Positions 8,297-17,452 of a stretch of DNA of 64,000 bases are shown in pieces (position 1 is the stretch's first letter; each line of letters begins with the position of its first letter). The position numbers and the translations under genes are program-made. The notes under the pieces were generated by a model. It saw only the letters and a list, made by a program, of their open reading frames with translations, made no database searches and was not told the origin of the DNA. The stretch is from UBA6614 sp002433235 (GTDB lineage Bacteria > Verrucomicrobiota > Verrucomicrobiia > Limisphaerales > UBA1100), in NCBI GenBank assembly GCA_002433235.1, contig DJHS01000101.1, positions 26,973-90,972 on the forward strand, in the 5' to 3' direction.

Positions 8297-8776
8297 ATGG
8301 ATGAACTGCTCAAACTTCTCCGCGAAAACGCGTCCCTGCAGCCAGCCCAACTGGCCGGGTTGTTGAACAAGTCCGAGGAGGAAGTGGCCAGTCGGGTAGC
8401 GGCATATGAGGAAGACGATGTGATTCTTGGTTACCGCACGGTCCTCAATGAGGAGAAACTTGGCCTCGATGTTGTCCGCGCGGTAATCGAGGTCAAGATT
8501 ACGCCTGAACGCGAGGGTGGTTTTGACCGGATTGCTCTCCGGATTTCACGGTTTGACGAGGTTCAGTCTTGTTACCTGATGAGTGGCGGTTACGATCTGT
8601 TGGTCATCGTTGAGGGCACGGATTTGCGGGCGGTATCCACCTTCGTTTCCGAGAAACTGGCGACCATGACTGGGGTACTCTCTACCGCCACCCATTTTAT
8701 GCTTAAGCCCTACAAGGAGTTTGGGGTCATGATGAGCAGTGAATACACCGACGAGAGACTTTCTGTTTCACCCTGA
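8297..8776 (+). CDS. Lrp/AsnC family transcriptional regulator
   Basis: A 159-residue Lrp/AsnC regulator. The N-terminal winged helix-turn-helix (about 1-55, DELLKLLRENASLQPAQLAG) is followed by the RAM ligand-binding domain, with GLDVVRAVIEVKI and MSGGYDLLVIVEGTDLRAVS. These proteins form octameric rings and respond to amino acids or other small ligands. It ends 17 bases before the xylonate-dehydratase-like gene on the same strand, so that gene is a candidate target; this is inference from position. Confidence 0.87.
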   Translation: MDELLKLLRENASLQPAQLAGLLNKSEEEVASRVAAYEEDDVILGYRTVLNEEKLGLDVVRAVIEVKITPEREGGFDRIALRISRFDEVQSCYLMSGGYDLLVIVEGTDLRAVSTFVSEKLATMTGVLSTATHFMLKPYKEFGVMMSSEYTDERLSVSP

Positions 8777-8793
8777 CCCACGAGGCATGCGTC

Positions 8794-10569
8794 ATGGCAG
8801 AGCCGCGCAAAAGACTTCGCAGCGAGGACTGGTTCAACAATCCGGATGACCCGGCGATGACCGCGATTTACGCGGAACGATATTTAAACTTTGGCCTTAC
8901 GCTGGAGGAATTGCAATCCGGCCGCCCGGTGGTCGGAATTGCGCAGACGGGGAGCGATCTTGCCCCCTGCAACCGGATTCACTTGGAGACTGCGGAACGC
9001 GTGACTGCAGGCATCCGCGATGCCGGCGGCATTCCAATGGTCTTTCCGGTGCATCCCATCCAGGAAAGCTGCCGCCGTCCCACGGCCTCGCTGGACCGCA
9101 ACCTGGCATACTTGGGCCTCGTGGAAATTCTTCACGGTTATCCGTTTGACGGTGTGGTGCTCACAACTGCCTGTGACAAGACGACGCCAGCATTGTTGAT
9201 GGGAGCGGCCACGCTGGACCTGCCTGCCATCGTGCTGAGCGGCGGGCCGATGCTTGATGGCTGGCACGAGGGCGAACTGGCGGGTTCGGGTACGATGGTC
9301 TGGGAAGGGCGCAAGGCTTGTGCGGAAGGGCGGATTACCTACGAGCAATTCATGGAACAGGTAGCGGCCTCGACACCCAGCATTGGCCACTGCAACACCA
9401 TGGGCACGGCACTCTCGATGAACTCATTGGCCGAGGCACTGGGCATGTCGCTTCCCGGGTGCGCCTCCATTCCGGCCGCATACCGGGAGCGGATGCAAAT
9501 GGCATATGAGACCGGCCGGCGCAGCGTGGACTTGGTGAGGGAAGATTTGCGGCCATCGCAAATTATGACCCGGGAGGCATTTGAAAACGCCATCGTGGTG
9601 AACACCGCAATCGGCGGATCCACCAATTGCCCGATCCATCTGAACGCCATTGCGCGCCATATTGGCGTCTCACTGGAACTGGCCGATTGGCAGGCTATCG
9701 GCTATGACGTGCCCCTGTTGGTCAACTGCCAGCCGGCGGGCAAGTATCTTGGGGAGGCCTTCCACCGCGCGGGGGGGGTGCCGGGGGTGATTCGCGAGCT
9801 GATTGGAGCCGATCGAATTGATGCCGATGTGATGACCGTCAGCGGCTCAACCGTTGGGGAAAATCATGTCGAAACACCGGAGCCAGATCGTGATGTCATT
9901 TGTGCCTACAGCAGTCCGTTGCGGGAAAAGGCGGGTTTTCTCGTTCTCTCAGGAAATCTGTTTGATGCGGCACTCATCAAGACGTGTGTGATCAGTGATG
10001 GTTTTCGCGGGCGCTATTTGTCAGAGGCGGGCGCAGAAAATTGTTTTACGGCGCGCGCGGTGGTGTTTGAGGGGCCGGAGGATTATCACGCTCGCATCGA
10101 TGACCCGGCGCTGGATATTGATGAACGCAGTTTGCTGGTGATTCGTGGCTGCGGCCCGGTCGGTTATCCCGGCGCCGCGGAGGTGGTGAACATGCAGCCA
10201 CCGGCTGCACTCATTCGGGATGGTGTTCGCACGCTGCCCACGATGGGGGATGGACGCCAGAGCGGCACCTCGGCCAGCCCGAGCATTCTAAATGTATCGC
10301 CGGAATCAGCGGCGGGCGGAAACTTGGCTCTGTTGCAAACAGGCGATAAGATTCGCGTGGACTTGAATTCATGCCGGGTGGACCTGCAGGTATCGGATGG
10401 TGAACTGCGAAGGCGTCGCGAGGCGATGCCTTCGCTGGAACTGAAGCATCAAACGCCTTGGCAGGAAATTTACCGTGCGAATGTCGGGCAGCTTTCCACT
10501 GGTGGTTGCCTAGAACTAGCGACACACTATCATTGCGTTGCCGACTGCATGGCTCGGCACAATCATTGA
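8794..10569 (+). CDS. xylD: IlvD/Edd-family dehydratase, D-xylonate dehydratase-like
   Basis: 591 residues of the IlvD/EDD superfamily, which uses an iron-sulfur cluster to dehydrate sugar acids or dihydroxy acids. Candidate cluster and active-site segments are SDLAPCNRIH, TTACDKTTPA and GHCNTMGTALS. The opening RSEDWFNNPDDPAMTAIY, the ending LATHYHCVADCMARHNH (compare ..RHNH) and the length match the Caulobacter XylD-type D-xylonate dehydratases rather than IlvD (about 560) or Edd (about 600), as I recall those families. Closely related L-arabonate or L-fuconate-type dehydratases cannot be excluded. Product would be 2-keto-3-deoxy sugar acid. Confidence 0.85.
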   Translation: MAEPRKRLRSEDWFNNPDDPAMTAIYAERYLNFGLTLEELQSGRPVVGIAQTGSDLAPCNRIHLETAERVTAGIRDAGGIPMVFPVHPIQESCRRPTASLDRNLAYLGLVEILHGYPFDGVVLTTACDKTTPALLMGAATLDLPAIVLSGGPMLDGWHEGELAGSGTMVWEGRKACAEGRITYEQFMEQVAASTPSIGHCNTMGTALSMNSLAEALGMSLPGCASIPAAYRERMQMAYETGRRSVDLVREDLRPSQIMTREAFENAIVVNTAIGGSTNCPIHLNAIARHIGVSLELADWQAIGYDVPLLVNCQPAGKYLGEAFHRAGGVPGVIRELIGADRIDADVMTVSGSTVGENHVETPEPDRDVICAYSSPLREKAGFLVLSGNLFDAALIKTCVISDGFRGRYLSEAGAENCFTARAVVFEGPEDYHARIDDPALDIDERSLLVIRGCGPVGYPGAAEVVNMQPPAALIRDGVRTLPTMGDGRQSGTSASPSILNVSPESAAGGNLALLQTGDKIRVDLNSCRVDLQVSDGELRRRREAMPSLELKHQTPWQEIYRANVGQLSTGGCLELATHYHCVADCMARHNH

Positions 10570-10598
10570 GTGAGCTTGACGAGGGGTTCGAGCCGCAA

Positions 10599-10628
10599 AA
10601 AATGGCCCGTTATTTGACGGGCCATTTT
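10599..10628. terminator. Bidirectional terminator between convergent genes
   Basis: A perfect 12-bp inverted repeat, AAAATGGCCCGT and ACGGGCCATTTT, around a 6-base loop (TATTTG), with A and T runs on the two flanks. It lies between the convergent xylD-like gene and the DUF1501 gene and can serve both strands. Confidence 0.85.
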
Positions 10629-10658
10629 AATCAAGATTGTTGCCGGCTCGCGTCCGGT

Positions 10659-12128
10659 TTAGGCAAACAAGCCGTTGACGGGCTCGGCCTTGACCAGTTC
10701 CCGGGGCTGGTTGAGGTGGTTATAGACGATCGTATTCGGATGAATACCAAAGCTGTGGTAGATGGTGGCCAACAACTGCGTGGGATGCACCGGGTTTTCA
10801 TCCGGAGCACTGGCGGTCTTGTCCGATTTACCGTAAACAAATCCACGCTTGATGCCCGCGCCACCGATGGCTGCGGTGTAGCAGTAGGGCCAGTGATCCC
10901 GACTGTCGGCGCCGTTGCCATTGCCGCTGGTGGAAAGGCCCTTCTGTGGGCTGCGTCCAAATTCGCCGACACAAATGACCATCGTGCTGTCCAGCAAGCC
11001 GCGCTCGTCGAGATCCGTAAACAGGCTGCTCAGGCCCATGTCCAGCATGGGAGCGGCTTGGTCGCGCATGCGCTTGGGCAGGCCCTTGTGGACGTCCCAT
11101 GAGTGGTTGTCACTGTTGGCGACCTTGGGCCAGACGATCTCCACAACCCGAGTGCCGGCTTCCACCAAGCGGCGGGCAAGCAAGCAGCTTTGGCCGAAGG
11201 TGTTGCGACCGTACATGTCGCGGGTGACCGCTTTTTCCTGTGCAAGGTCAAACGCATTGCGGGCGCGGCCGCTTACGATGAGGTTTAGGGCCTGATCGTA
11301 GTATTCGTTCAGATTGAACTTGGCAACGGCTTCGTCCAGCTCGGGCGCGGCTTCATTGATGGCGTCGCGCAGGCGTGCACGTCGGCGGAGGCGCTTGCTG
11401 AAAACCTCGGGGCGCATCTTGAGGTCATCGATGGAAATCTTGTCCATCTTGCCCATGTCCATGTCGCCGCCGGGTGGGTATAGGTAGTAGGGATCGTACG
11501 CTTTGCCGAGGAAGCCGGCGGTGCCACCCTTGCCGACCACGTTGCTCTCCTGAAGCGGGCGCGGCAGCATTACGAAGGGGAGCATTGGCTCCTCCTGCGG
11601 CTTGAGGCGTGTGATATTGGAGCCGAAATTCGGGAAATCCTTCGGGCTTGGCGGTTCCAGCTGGCCGGAGGGACTCACCTTGTCGGTGGTGTAACCGGTC
11701 ATCATCTGGTAAATGGCGGCGGTGTGATTGAACAACCCGTTGGGCGTGTAGCTCATCGAGCGGATCATCGTAAACTTGTCATTCACTTGTGCCAGACGGG
11801 GCAGCAGCTCGGTGAAGTTCACGCCCGGGAGCTTGGTCTTGATGGGCTTGAATATGCTGCGAACGTTCTCGGCTGCGCCGGGTTTGGGATCCCACAGATC
11901 CAAGTGCGAGGGACCGCCTTGTAGATAGCAAAGGATGACGCTCTTGGCTTTGCCCCAGCCGGGGCCACCGCCCTTCTTGTTTTCCTCTGCCTTGGCCGCC
12001 AGCTCAAACATGCCGCCCAACGACAGGCCGAGCATGCCTGAACCGCCCACGCGCAACACGTCGCGGCGTGAAACACCAAGGTGGCTGTCACACAAGTCTT
12101 TCCCGAGTTCTCCTGGAATTCTGATCAT
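10659..12128 (-). CDS. DUF1501 family Tat-exported protein (cluster 1)
   Basis: A 489-residue DUF1501 (sulfatase-like fold) protein with an N-terminal twin-arginine signal, SRRDVLRVGGSGMLGLSL. Typical blocks are ILCYLQGGPSHLDLWDPKPG, the QSCLLARRLVEAGTRVVEI segment and GEFGRSPQ near the C-terminus. This family is abundant in Planctomycetes and Verrucomicrobia, almost always next to PSCyt/DUF1549/DUF1553 genes; its biochemical activity is not established. Here it lies 50 bases downstream of the giant cytochrome protein, on the same strand, and is probably the second gene of a two-gene operon. Confidence 0.9.
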   Translation of the reverse strand: MIRIPGELGKDLCDSHLGVSRRDVLRVGGSGMLGLSLGGMFELAAKAEENKKGGGPGWGKAKSVILCYLQGGPSHLDLWDPKPGAAENVRSIFKPIKTKLPGVNFTELLPRLAQVNDKFTMIRSMSYTPNGLFNHTAAIYQMMTGYTTDKVSPSGQLEPPSPKDFPNFGSNITRLKPQEEPMLPFVMLPRPLQESNVVGKGGTAGFLGKAYDPYYLYPPGGDMDMGKMDKISIDDLKMRPEVFSKRLRRRARLRDAINEAAPELDEAVAKFNLNEYYDQALNLIVSGRARNAFDLAQEKAVTRDMYGRNTFGQSCLLARRLVEAGTRVVEIVWPKVANSDNHSWDVHKGLPKRMRDQAAPMLDMGLSSLFTDLDERGLLDSTMVICVGEFGRSPQKGLSTSGNGNGADSRDHWPYCYTAAIGGAGIKRGFVYGKSDKTASAPDENPVHPTQLLATIYHSFGIHPNTIVYNHLNQPRELVKAEPVNGLFA

Positions 12129-12178
12129 GATTGGCTCCTGTTGTTAATATTCTAATGGGTGCTGATAAAAAGTCCAGT

Positions 12179-15100
12179 CTAGTGATTGAATAGAAATGCC
12201 GGGTTATTGATGAGAGCCCAAGCAATGTCCTGCGCGCCGTACAGCCGCTTGTTGGCCAGTTGCCGGGTGCTGAGTTCCACCGCTCGCTTGTAAACGGCCA
12301 GTTGCGGGTCCTCGGGCAACGGCTTGGAGGCGCTGGCGACGATGTCCTGTAACTTCTTGAGCTTGGGATCGACAGGACGCGGTTTGCGGGCGTTGTTCAG
12401 CGCGGTTTGCAGACCCTTGAGCCTGCTATCCTGCGCCCGGTAATAGTCGCGCAAAACCTTGGTTTGCTTGTCGTCCCTCGTTTCCAGAACCAGCAGGTCA
12501 TTGATGTTTTTGGGTAGACCGAAGTTCAAGGGCTTCTTCGCGTTGGTGATGGACCAGCGGAATTTGCCCAGCTGCCAATTGTTGCCACTAAACTCCTGCT
12601 TCATCACAAAGGTGAGCAGGATGGGTCCGTCGTGCTTCGGTGCATCCTTGATTTCAAATGACGCCTGATGGGGCTTGCCCAACTGAGGAGCCACGGCCCA
12701 GCCATTATTGCTGTCGGCCAGTTTGCCATCGATGGCAGAGGCGACCGGGTAACCCCCTTGACTGAAGTCCGCCTTGGCTGCTTCCAGTTTTAGTTTTTTC
12801 TGTTCGCCCGGCTTGTCCTTGGGTGCCCACATGAGTTCCAGCTCGGTGAGGACAAAGTTGCCGTCATTGGGCGCGCGGCCGGGGCCATTCTTGGGGAGGC
12901 GCTTGTCGGTCAGCGCTTCCAAGCGCAGACCGGTCAGGTTTTTTAGCGTGGTTTCCGCGGAGATGGTGAAGGTGTCCTTGCCATTCTTGCCACTGACGAA
13001 AATCACGCCGTCCTTTTCCTTGGTCAAGGTGGCGCCGATCTTGGATTTCAACTCCTTCGCCTCCACCGTGATCCAAGTGGATTTGCCGTCACCCCGTTTC
13101 AACCATTCGTTGAAGCGTGTCTCCTCGGAGGTCTCGTGATCCTTGACGGCCTTTTCAGCGGCGGCGATGGCGGCCTGACGTTTCTTCTCCTCCTCAGTCT
13201 CGCGTGCGGCGATGGACTTCTCGTAGTCCTCCACAGCTTTTTGGGCCTTGGCGATGTCTGCTTGGCGCACTTTCTCCCGGGCCTCGATGTCCGGCTTCAG
13301 TTTCTCAGCGTGGGCAGCCTGTTCCGCGAGTAGCGTCTTGTGTTCCGGCTCAATGGATGCCAGAAGCTTGAGACTGCTTTCAATCTCCTTGTTGCTGGCG
13401 TGGCGGTTCAGGATTCGGAGGAACAACTCATCAATCAGTTTGCGGTCGTCCTTCTCGTTTTCCACCAGCTTGGCAATCGCATTGTTCTTGTCGCTGATGG
13501 CGTTATCGACCGTGGGGCCGGTGATGAGCGCCATCACGGGGCCGAGTTGCAGGTCGCCGCTTCGCTCACATTCACAGGCACTTTCGCGAGGAGGGCGGCC
13601 GAGGTTGCCGAGGAAGCCGTCGGCCAGTTTTACGCCGGAATCAGGGAGGGCGGCAGCGCGTGTGCCGGCGGGCACACCGGGAATCTTGGATTGCGCGCCG
13701 GTGGCAAAGTAGATCGCATCAAACAGCACCTCCGCCGGAAGACGCCGCGGGATGGCATGGGAATAGTTCCGGGTGTCATCTACGTTCCATTTGTTCGTGT
13801 TGATGGACAGCTGGTAGGTTCGGCTTTGGCAGATGGTTCGGATAATGTGCCTCACATCAAAGTCGTGCACCACAAAGTTGGCCGTCAGCCAATCGAGCAG
13901 TTCAGGATTGGTGGGGGGATTGCCGGCGCGGATATCATCCAGCGGTTCAATGATGCCTATACCAAACAGATAACCCCAGATGCGGTTCACGTAGCTGCGG
14001 GCAAAGTACTGGTTGTCGGAACTGGTGATCCAGGCCGCCAATTTTTCCCGTCTCGTGGCATCGGCCTTTGGCTCAAACTTGGCGGAGTAAGGGAATTCCG
14101 GAGGGGCCACCGCACCTGTCCGTTGATGCGTCACTTCGCCGTCCGGCTTGTCGTAGACCTCCTCGTACAGCGGCTTTTTGCCCTCCACGGCTGTGCCGCC
14201 CACGGTAGACTTGCCGCTGGCAGGGTCGCGTTTCAGGCCGACTTGGGCGAAGAAGGCCGCCATCTCATAATATTGATCCTGCGTCCAGCGCTCGAAGGGG
14301 TGGTCGTGGCATTTGTTGCAGTTAAACCGCGTGGCCAGCCAGAGGTGCGTGGTGTTCTCCATCGTCTCATCGGGCTTGCGGAGAATCTTGTAGTAACTTG
14401 CCGGTGGGTTGGCCTTATTGGAACCCTTGGCCGTAAGGATTTTGCGCGCGAACTCGTCGTACGGCGTGTTCTCCTTGATCTCATTCCGAATCCAGGCGCG
14501 GAACGCTTTGGAACCTTCGGTGCCCAGAAACTTGCGGTTGACCTGCAGCAAATCGGCCCACTTGTTGGCCCAATGGTCGATAAACTCCTCGCTGCCAATG
14601 AGCTTGTCGATCAACTCATTGCGTTTTTCGCGGGTGTCGCGTTCGTCGGCGATGAATTTCTTGACGGCATCCGCCGAAGGGGGCAACCCCGTGAGATCCA
14701 GATAAACGCGCCGGATAAATTCCGTGTCCGTGCACAGCTCCGAGGGCTTGATCTTCATGCGCTCCCATTTGGCCGCGACCAACCGGTCCAAGCGGCCCCA
14801 GTTCTCGGGCTTTTCCCAGACAAATCCGGTGCGGTCGCCCATGGCCGTGAGGGTGGTGGCGGCGTAAGCACCCTCGTAGCGGGCGAGCACGGGAGCCTCA
14901 CCACGGCGAAGAGTGGTGAGAAGGCCGCGTGCATCGTGGTCCGCAACATCCGTGTTGCCGCTCTCGACGACTGCCTCGGCCGTCACGTCGCGCGTGCTGC
15001 CATCGGCGTAGGTGGCCACCACGCGGAATTGCTGGCGCGAACCGATCTGCTGCACCACGGGGTTCATCGGCGAAAGCGAAATGGATTTCACCTTGGCGGA

Positions 15101-17248
15101 TTTCAGATTCAGCTTCGCGCCATTGGCGATCCAGTTGTGGATGATGCGGTAATATTTGCCGCCGGGCGGAATCACCTGTCCGCCGGTATGTGGTGCACCA
15201 GCGGTGGCCTTGAGCAGCATCATGCTGTCATCCGCAGAGGCTACGTTCACACGGCGCGAAGCCAGCTCATCAGTGAACGCCCGCACGTCGTAAATCGGAT
15301 CGTACCCGCGCAGCGACAGCTTGAAGCCGTTCTTACCGTCCTTCGCGCCGTGGCAGGTGCCGGCGTTGCAGCCGGCCTTGGATAGCACGGGCGTCACGTC
15401 GCGGACGTAATCGGCCTTAAAATCCGTCCCCTGCCCACTGACCTTGACCGGTGCCGAGGCGCTTTTGCCAGCCAACGAAACCGTAAGGGTGGTGTTGCCG
15501 TTCTTCAACGGTGTGGCCACGCCGTGCAGCGTGATGGCCGCCATGTCACTCAACTGCAGCTTGGCCAGTCGTGTTACGTCCACCACGTCGCCGGTGGAAA
15601 GCTTGGCACTCACGAGCACCTGCGCATAAGCAATGGGACTGGCCAGCACCACCTCGGCCGGCTCAATGGTCAGTTCCTGTATTGTGGCACCCTTGGGCAA
15701 TGACTCGGCAGCGGGGAGGTCGGCCTTGGGCGTGGGCTCCTTCACGTTGCTTTTGGCTACGCCTTCGCCCTCGAGTTTCACCGGCACAAACGCCGTAGTT
15801 GCCTTGCCGTCCGCAGTGTTGAGCAAACGGATTTTGCCGTCGGACCCGGCAGCGGCCACAGTTTTGCCGTCGGGGCTCACGGCGACGGCATAAATTCCGC
15901 TGTCGCCTATGTCCACCTTGGCGACTTCGTTCACGTGATCGAGATAAAACTTGTCGAGCTTGATAGTCTCGCCAGAGTTGAGGTTGTCCTTGGCGATGAG
16001 CTTTTGAATGTCATCGGGAATTTTCTCGGGCAACATCTCACGGAAAATAACCACCTGACCCTTGCCGTCCAGCCCGCTGCCGGCGGCGAACACACTGCCA
16101 TCGGTGCTGTAGCGCACGCTGAATACGCGCCCAGGCATCTCGGGAAACTTGCGGATGAGGTTGGCGTTGTCGCCAATCTTACGGGCGGTTTGGCGGAAGA
16201 TGCGGAACACCTGCGGCGCGCTGTCCGAGCCGCCCACGAGGATCTGGTTGCGCTTGGGATGGCGTGCGATGGCGGCCAGACCGCCCTTCAGCGCCTTGGG
16301 GGTGATGGAGGTAATGTTGTCGATGAAACGTGAAGTTTGGAACACGGTGAGCTTCGCGGTCATGTCACGCCCCACGGAAATGAGGTGCTCACCTTTCACA
16401 TCGTAAGCGGTGTCGAACACCCAGTCATTGTGGGCGCCTTGGAAGAAGACCTGCCGGCCGCTTTTCACCTCGATGGCGCGCACGGTGTTATCCGCGCAAC
16501 CGAAGGCAAGGTGTTGGCCGTCGGGCGACCAGCACGCGCCGTACACGGTGTCAAAGGTGGTCGGGTGCGAAAGCTCGAGCGTTTGCTTGGCCACGTTCCA
16601 AATTTGCACCTCGCCCATGCGCGCGGGCTTACCGCCGGTCACCGCGAGCTGTTTGCCATCCGGTGAAAAACGCACACTCTCGATGCGTTCGGACATGCCG
16701 ATCAGGCGTGCCACCAGTCCCGAGCCGTCCGCCTTGTGCAGCAGCACCTCGTGAAAGCCGGCCACCGCGAGCAGCTGGCCGTCCGGTGAAAAGTCCAGCG
16801 AAGTGATTACCGGGGGCAGGGTGTAGGTGGGAGGATTGTCCACGTCATACTTCGCCTTGGCGTTGGCGGGTGTGTCGTCGATGGCGCCGGCGGCGATCCA
16901 CTTTTGCACCCGTTCAATCTCCGGCTTGGAAAGCGGCGCCTTGTCCTTGGGCATCTCCGCCTCGCCCTTGGCGTTGGGGGTGATGAGCGCGAGCAGATGG
17001 CTCTTGGCGCCGTCCTTCGGCACCACGGCGGTCTTCTCCGAGTCGCCACCGGCCAACAGGCTGGCAAAATCCGTCATCACATATCCGCCCTTGTCCTTGG
17101 CGGGCTGATGACAGCCCTGACAGTGGGCCTGAAAAATGGGGCGGATATCCTCGTAATAGCTAACGGGTTTCTCAGCCGCCTGAATCGAAGCGGCCAACAC
17201 CGTCGCAAGTGCCAATCCGATGGTAAAATCGCGTGTCAGCATAAGCAA
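12179..17248 (-). CDS. Giant PSCyt1-WD40-Big-DUF1549-DUF1553 cytochrome protein
   Basis: A 1689-residue exported protein (Sec-like signal, about residues 1-24). Domains in order: PSCyt1 haem motif CQGCH near residue 45; WD40-like propeller at about 140-480 with repeats such as VRFSPDGKQLAVTG; an Ig-like region at about 510-610; a second CNAGTCHG motif near 630; DUF1549 at about 840-1050; DUF1553 from about 1090. DUF1553 is interrupted by a Lys/Glu-rich coiled coil (about 1270-1350) and a discoidin-like segment (about 1370-1570). The C-terminus INNPAFLFNH matches the family end (NKTEFLFQH in the related gene at 56749-59160). Likely a periplasmic multi-domain redox or carbohydrate-linked protein; the activity is unknown. 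The third cluster in this window carries the same order split over two genes. Confidence 0.9.
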   Translation of the reverse strand: MLMLTRDFTIGLALATVLAASIQAAEKPVSYYEDIRPIFQAHCQGCHQPAKDKGGYVMTDFASLLAGGDSEKTAVVPKDGAKSHLLALITPNAKGEAEMPKDKAPLSKPEIERVQKWIAAGAIDDTPANAKAKYDVDNPPTYTLPPVITSLDFSPDGQLLAVAGFHEVLLHKADGSGLVARLIGMSERIESVRFSPDGKQLAVTGGKPARMGEVQIWNVAKQTLELSHPTTFDTVYGACWSPDGQHLAFGCADNTVRAIEVKSGRQVFFQGAHNDWVFDTAYDVKGEHLISVGRDMTAKLTVFQTSRFIDNITSITPKALKGGLAAIARHPKRNQILVGGSDSAPQVFRIFRQTARKIGDNANLIRKFPEMPGRVFSVRYSTDGSVFAAGSGLDGKGQVVIFREMLPEKIPDDIQKLIAKDNLNSGETIKLDKFYLDHVNEVAKVDIGDSGIYAVAVSPDGKTVAAAGSDGKIRLLNTADGKATTAFVPVKLEGEGVAKSNVKEPTPKADLPAAESLPKGATIQELTIEPAEVVLASPIAYAQVLVSAKLSTGDVVDVTRLAKLQLSDMAAITLHGVATPLKNGNTTLTVSLAGKSASAPVKVSGQGTDFKADYVRDVTPVLSKAGCNAGTCHGAKDGKNGFKLSLRGYDPIYDVRAFTDELASRRVNVASADDSMMLLKATAGAPHTGGQVIPPGGKYYRIIHNWIANGAKLNLKSAKVKSISLSPMNPVVQQIGSRQQFRVVATYADGSTRDVTAEAVVESGNTDVADHDARGLLTTLRRGEAPVLARYEGAYAATTLTAMGDRTGFVWEKPENWGRLDRLVAAKWERMKIKPSELCTDTEFIRRVYLDLTGLPPSADAVKKFIADERDTREKRNELIDKLIGSEEFIDHWANKWADLLQVNRKFLGTEGSKAFRAWIRNEIKENTPYDEFARKILTAKGSNKANPPASYYKILRKPDETMENTTHLWLATRFNCNKCHDHPFERWTQDQYYEMAAFFAQVGLKRDPASGKSTVGGTAVEGKKPLYEEVYDKPDGEVTHQRTGAVAPPEFPYSAKFEPKADATRREKLAAWITSSDNQYFARSYVNRIWGYLFGIGIIEPLDDIRAGNPPTNPELLDWLTANFVVHDFDVRHIIRTICQSRTYQLSINTNKWNVDDTRNYSHAIPRRLPAEVLFDAIYFATGAQSKIPGVPAGTRAAALPDSGVKLADGFLGNLGRPPRESACECERSGDLQLGPVMALITGPTVDNAISDKNNAIAKLVENEKDDRKLIDELFLRILNRHASNKEIESSLKLLASIEPEHKTLLAEQAAHAEKLKPDIEAREKVRQADIAKAQKAVEDYEKSIAARETEEEKKRQAAIAAAEKAVKDHETSEETRFNEWLKRGDGKSTWITVEAKELKSKIGATLTKEKDGVIFVSGKNGKDTFTISAETTLKNLTGLRLEALTDKRLPKNGPGRAPNDGNFVLTELELMWAPKDKPGEQKKLKLEAAKADFSQGGYPVASAIDGKLADSNNGWAVAPQLGKPHQASFEIKDAPKHDGPILLTFVMKQEFSGNNWQLGKFRWSITNAKKPLNFGLPKNINDLLVLETRDDKQTKVLRDYYRAQDSRLKGLQTALNNARKPRPVDPKLKKLQDIVASASKPLPEDPQLAVYKRAVELSTRQLANKRLYGAQDIAWALINNPAFLFNH

Positions 17249-17452
17249 AAAATCTACCAGTTTTGACGCAACGGGGCAACGCCTATTCAGGTCGCGGACA
17301 AGAGGCAGCGGGGTGCATTTGGCGGGTTGATCCGGATGACTCCCGAGGTCCGCTTGTCAGCAAAAATAGGTTATTTTTCTCCCCGCAACCCTTTACAATG
17401 AAAAGGGCGAATGAAATGATGCGGTCCGGTGGAAAAGAACTGGGACACGCTT

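Noticed and set aside
13340..15385. Long open frame (681 codons) on the plus strand
   Set aside because: It lies antisense to the giant cytochrome protein, whose frame shows haem motifs, WD40 and DUF1549/1553 signatures. The antisense product has no recognisable domain, a mirror effect of GC-rich third positions.
17354..17399. Promoter-like TTGTCA and TACAAT upstream of the lipase fusion
   Set aside because: Spacing of 34 bases is too long for a sigma-70 pair; a TTATTT at 17371 gives 17 bases but is a weak match.
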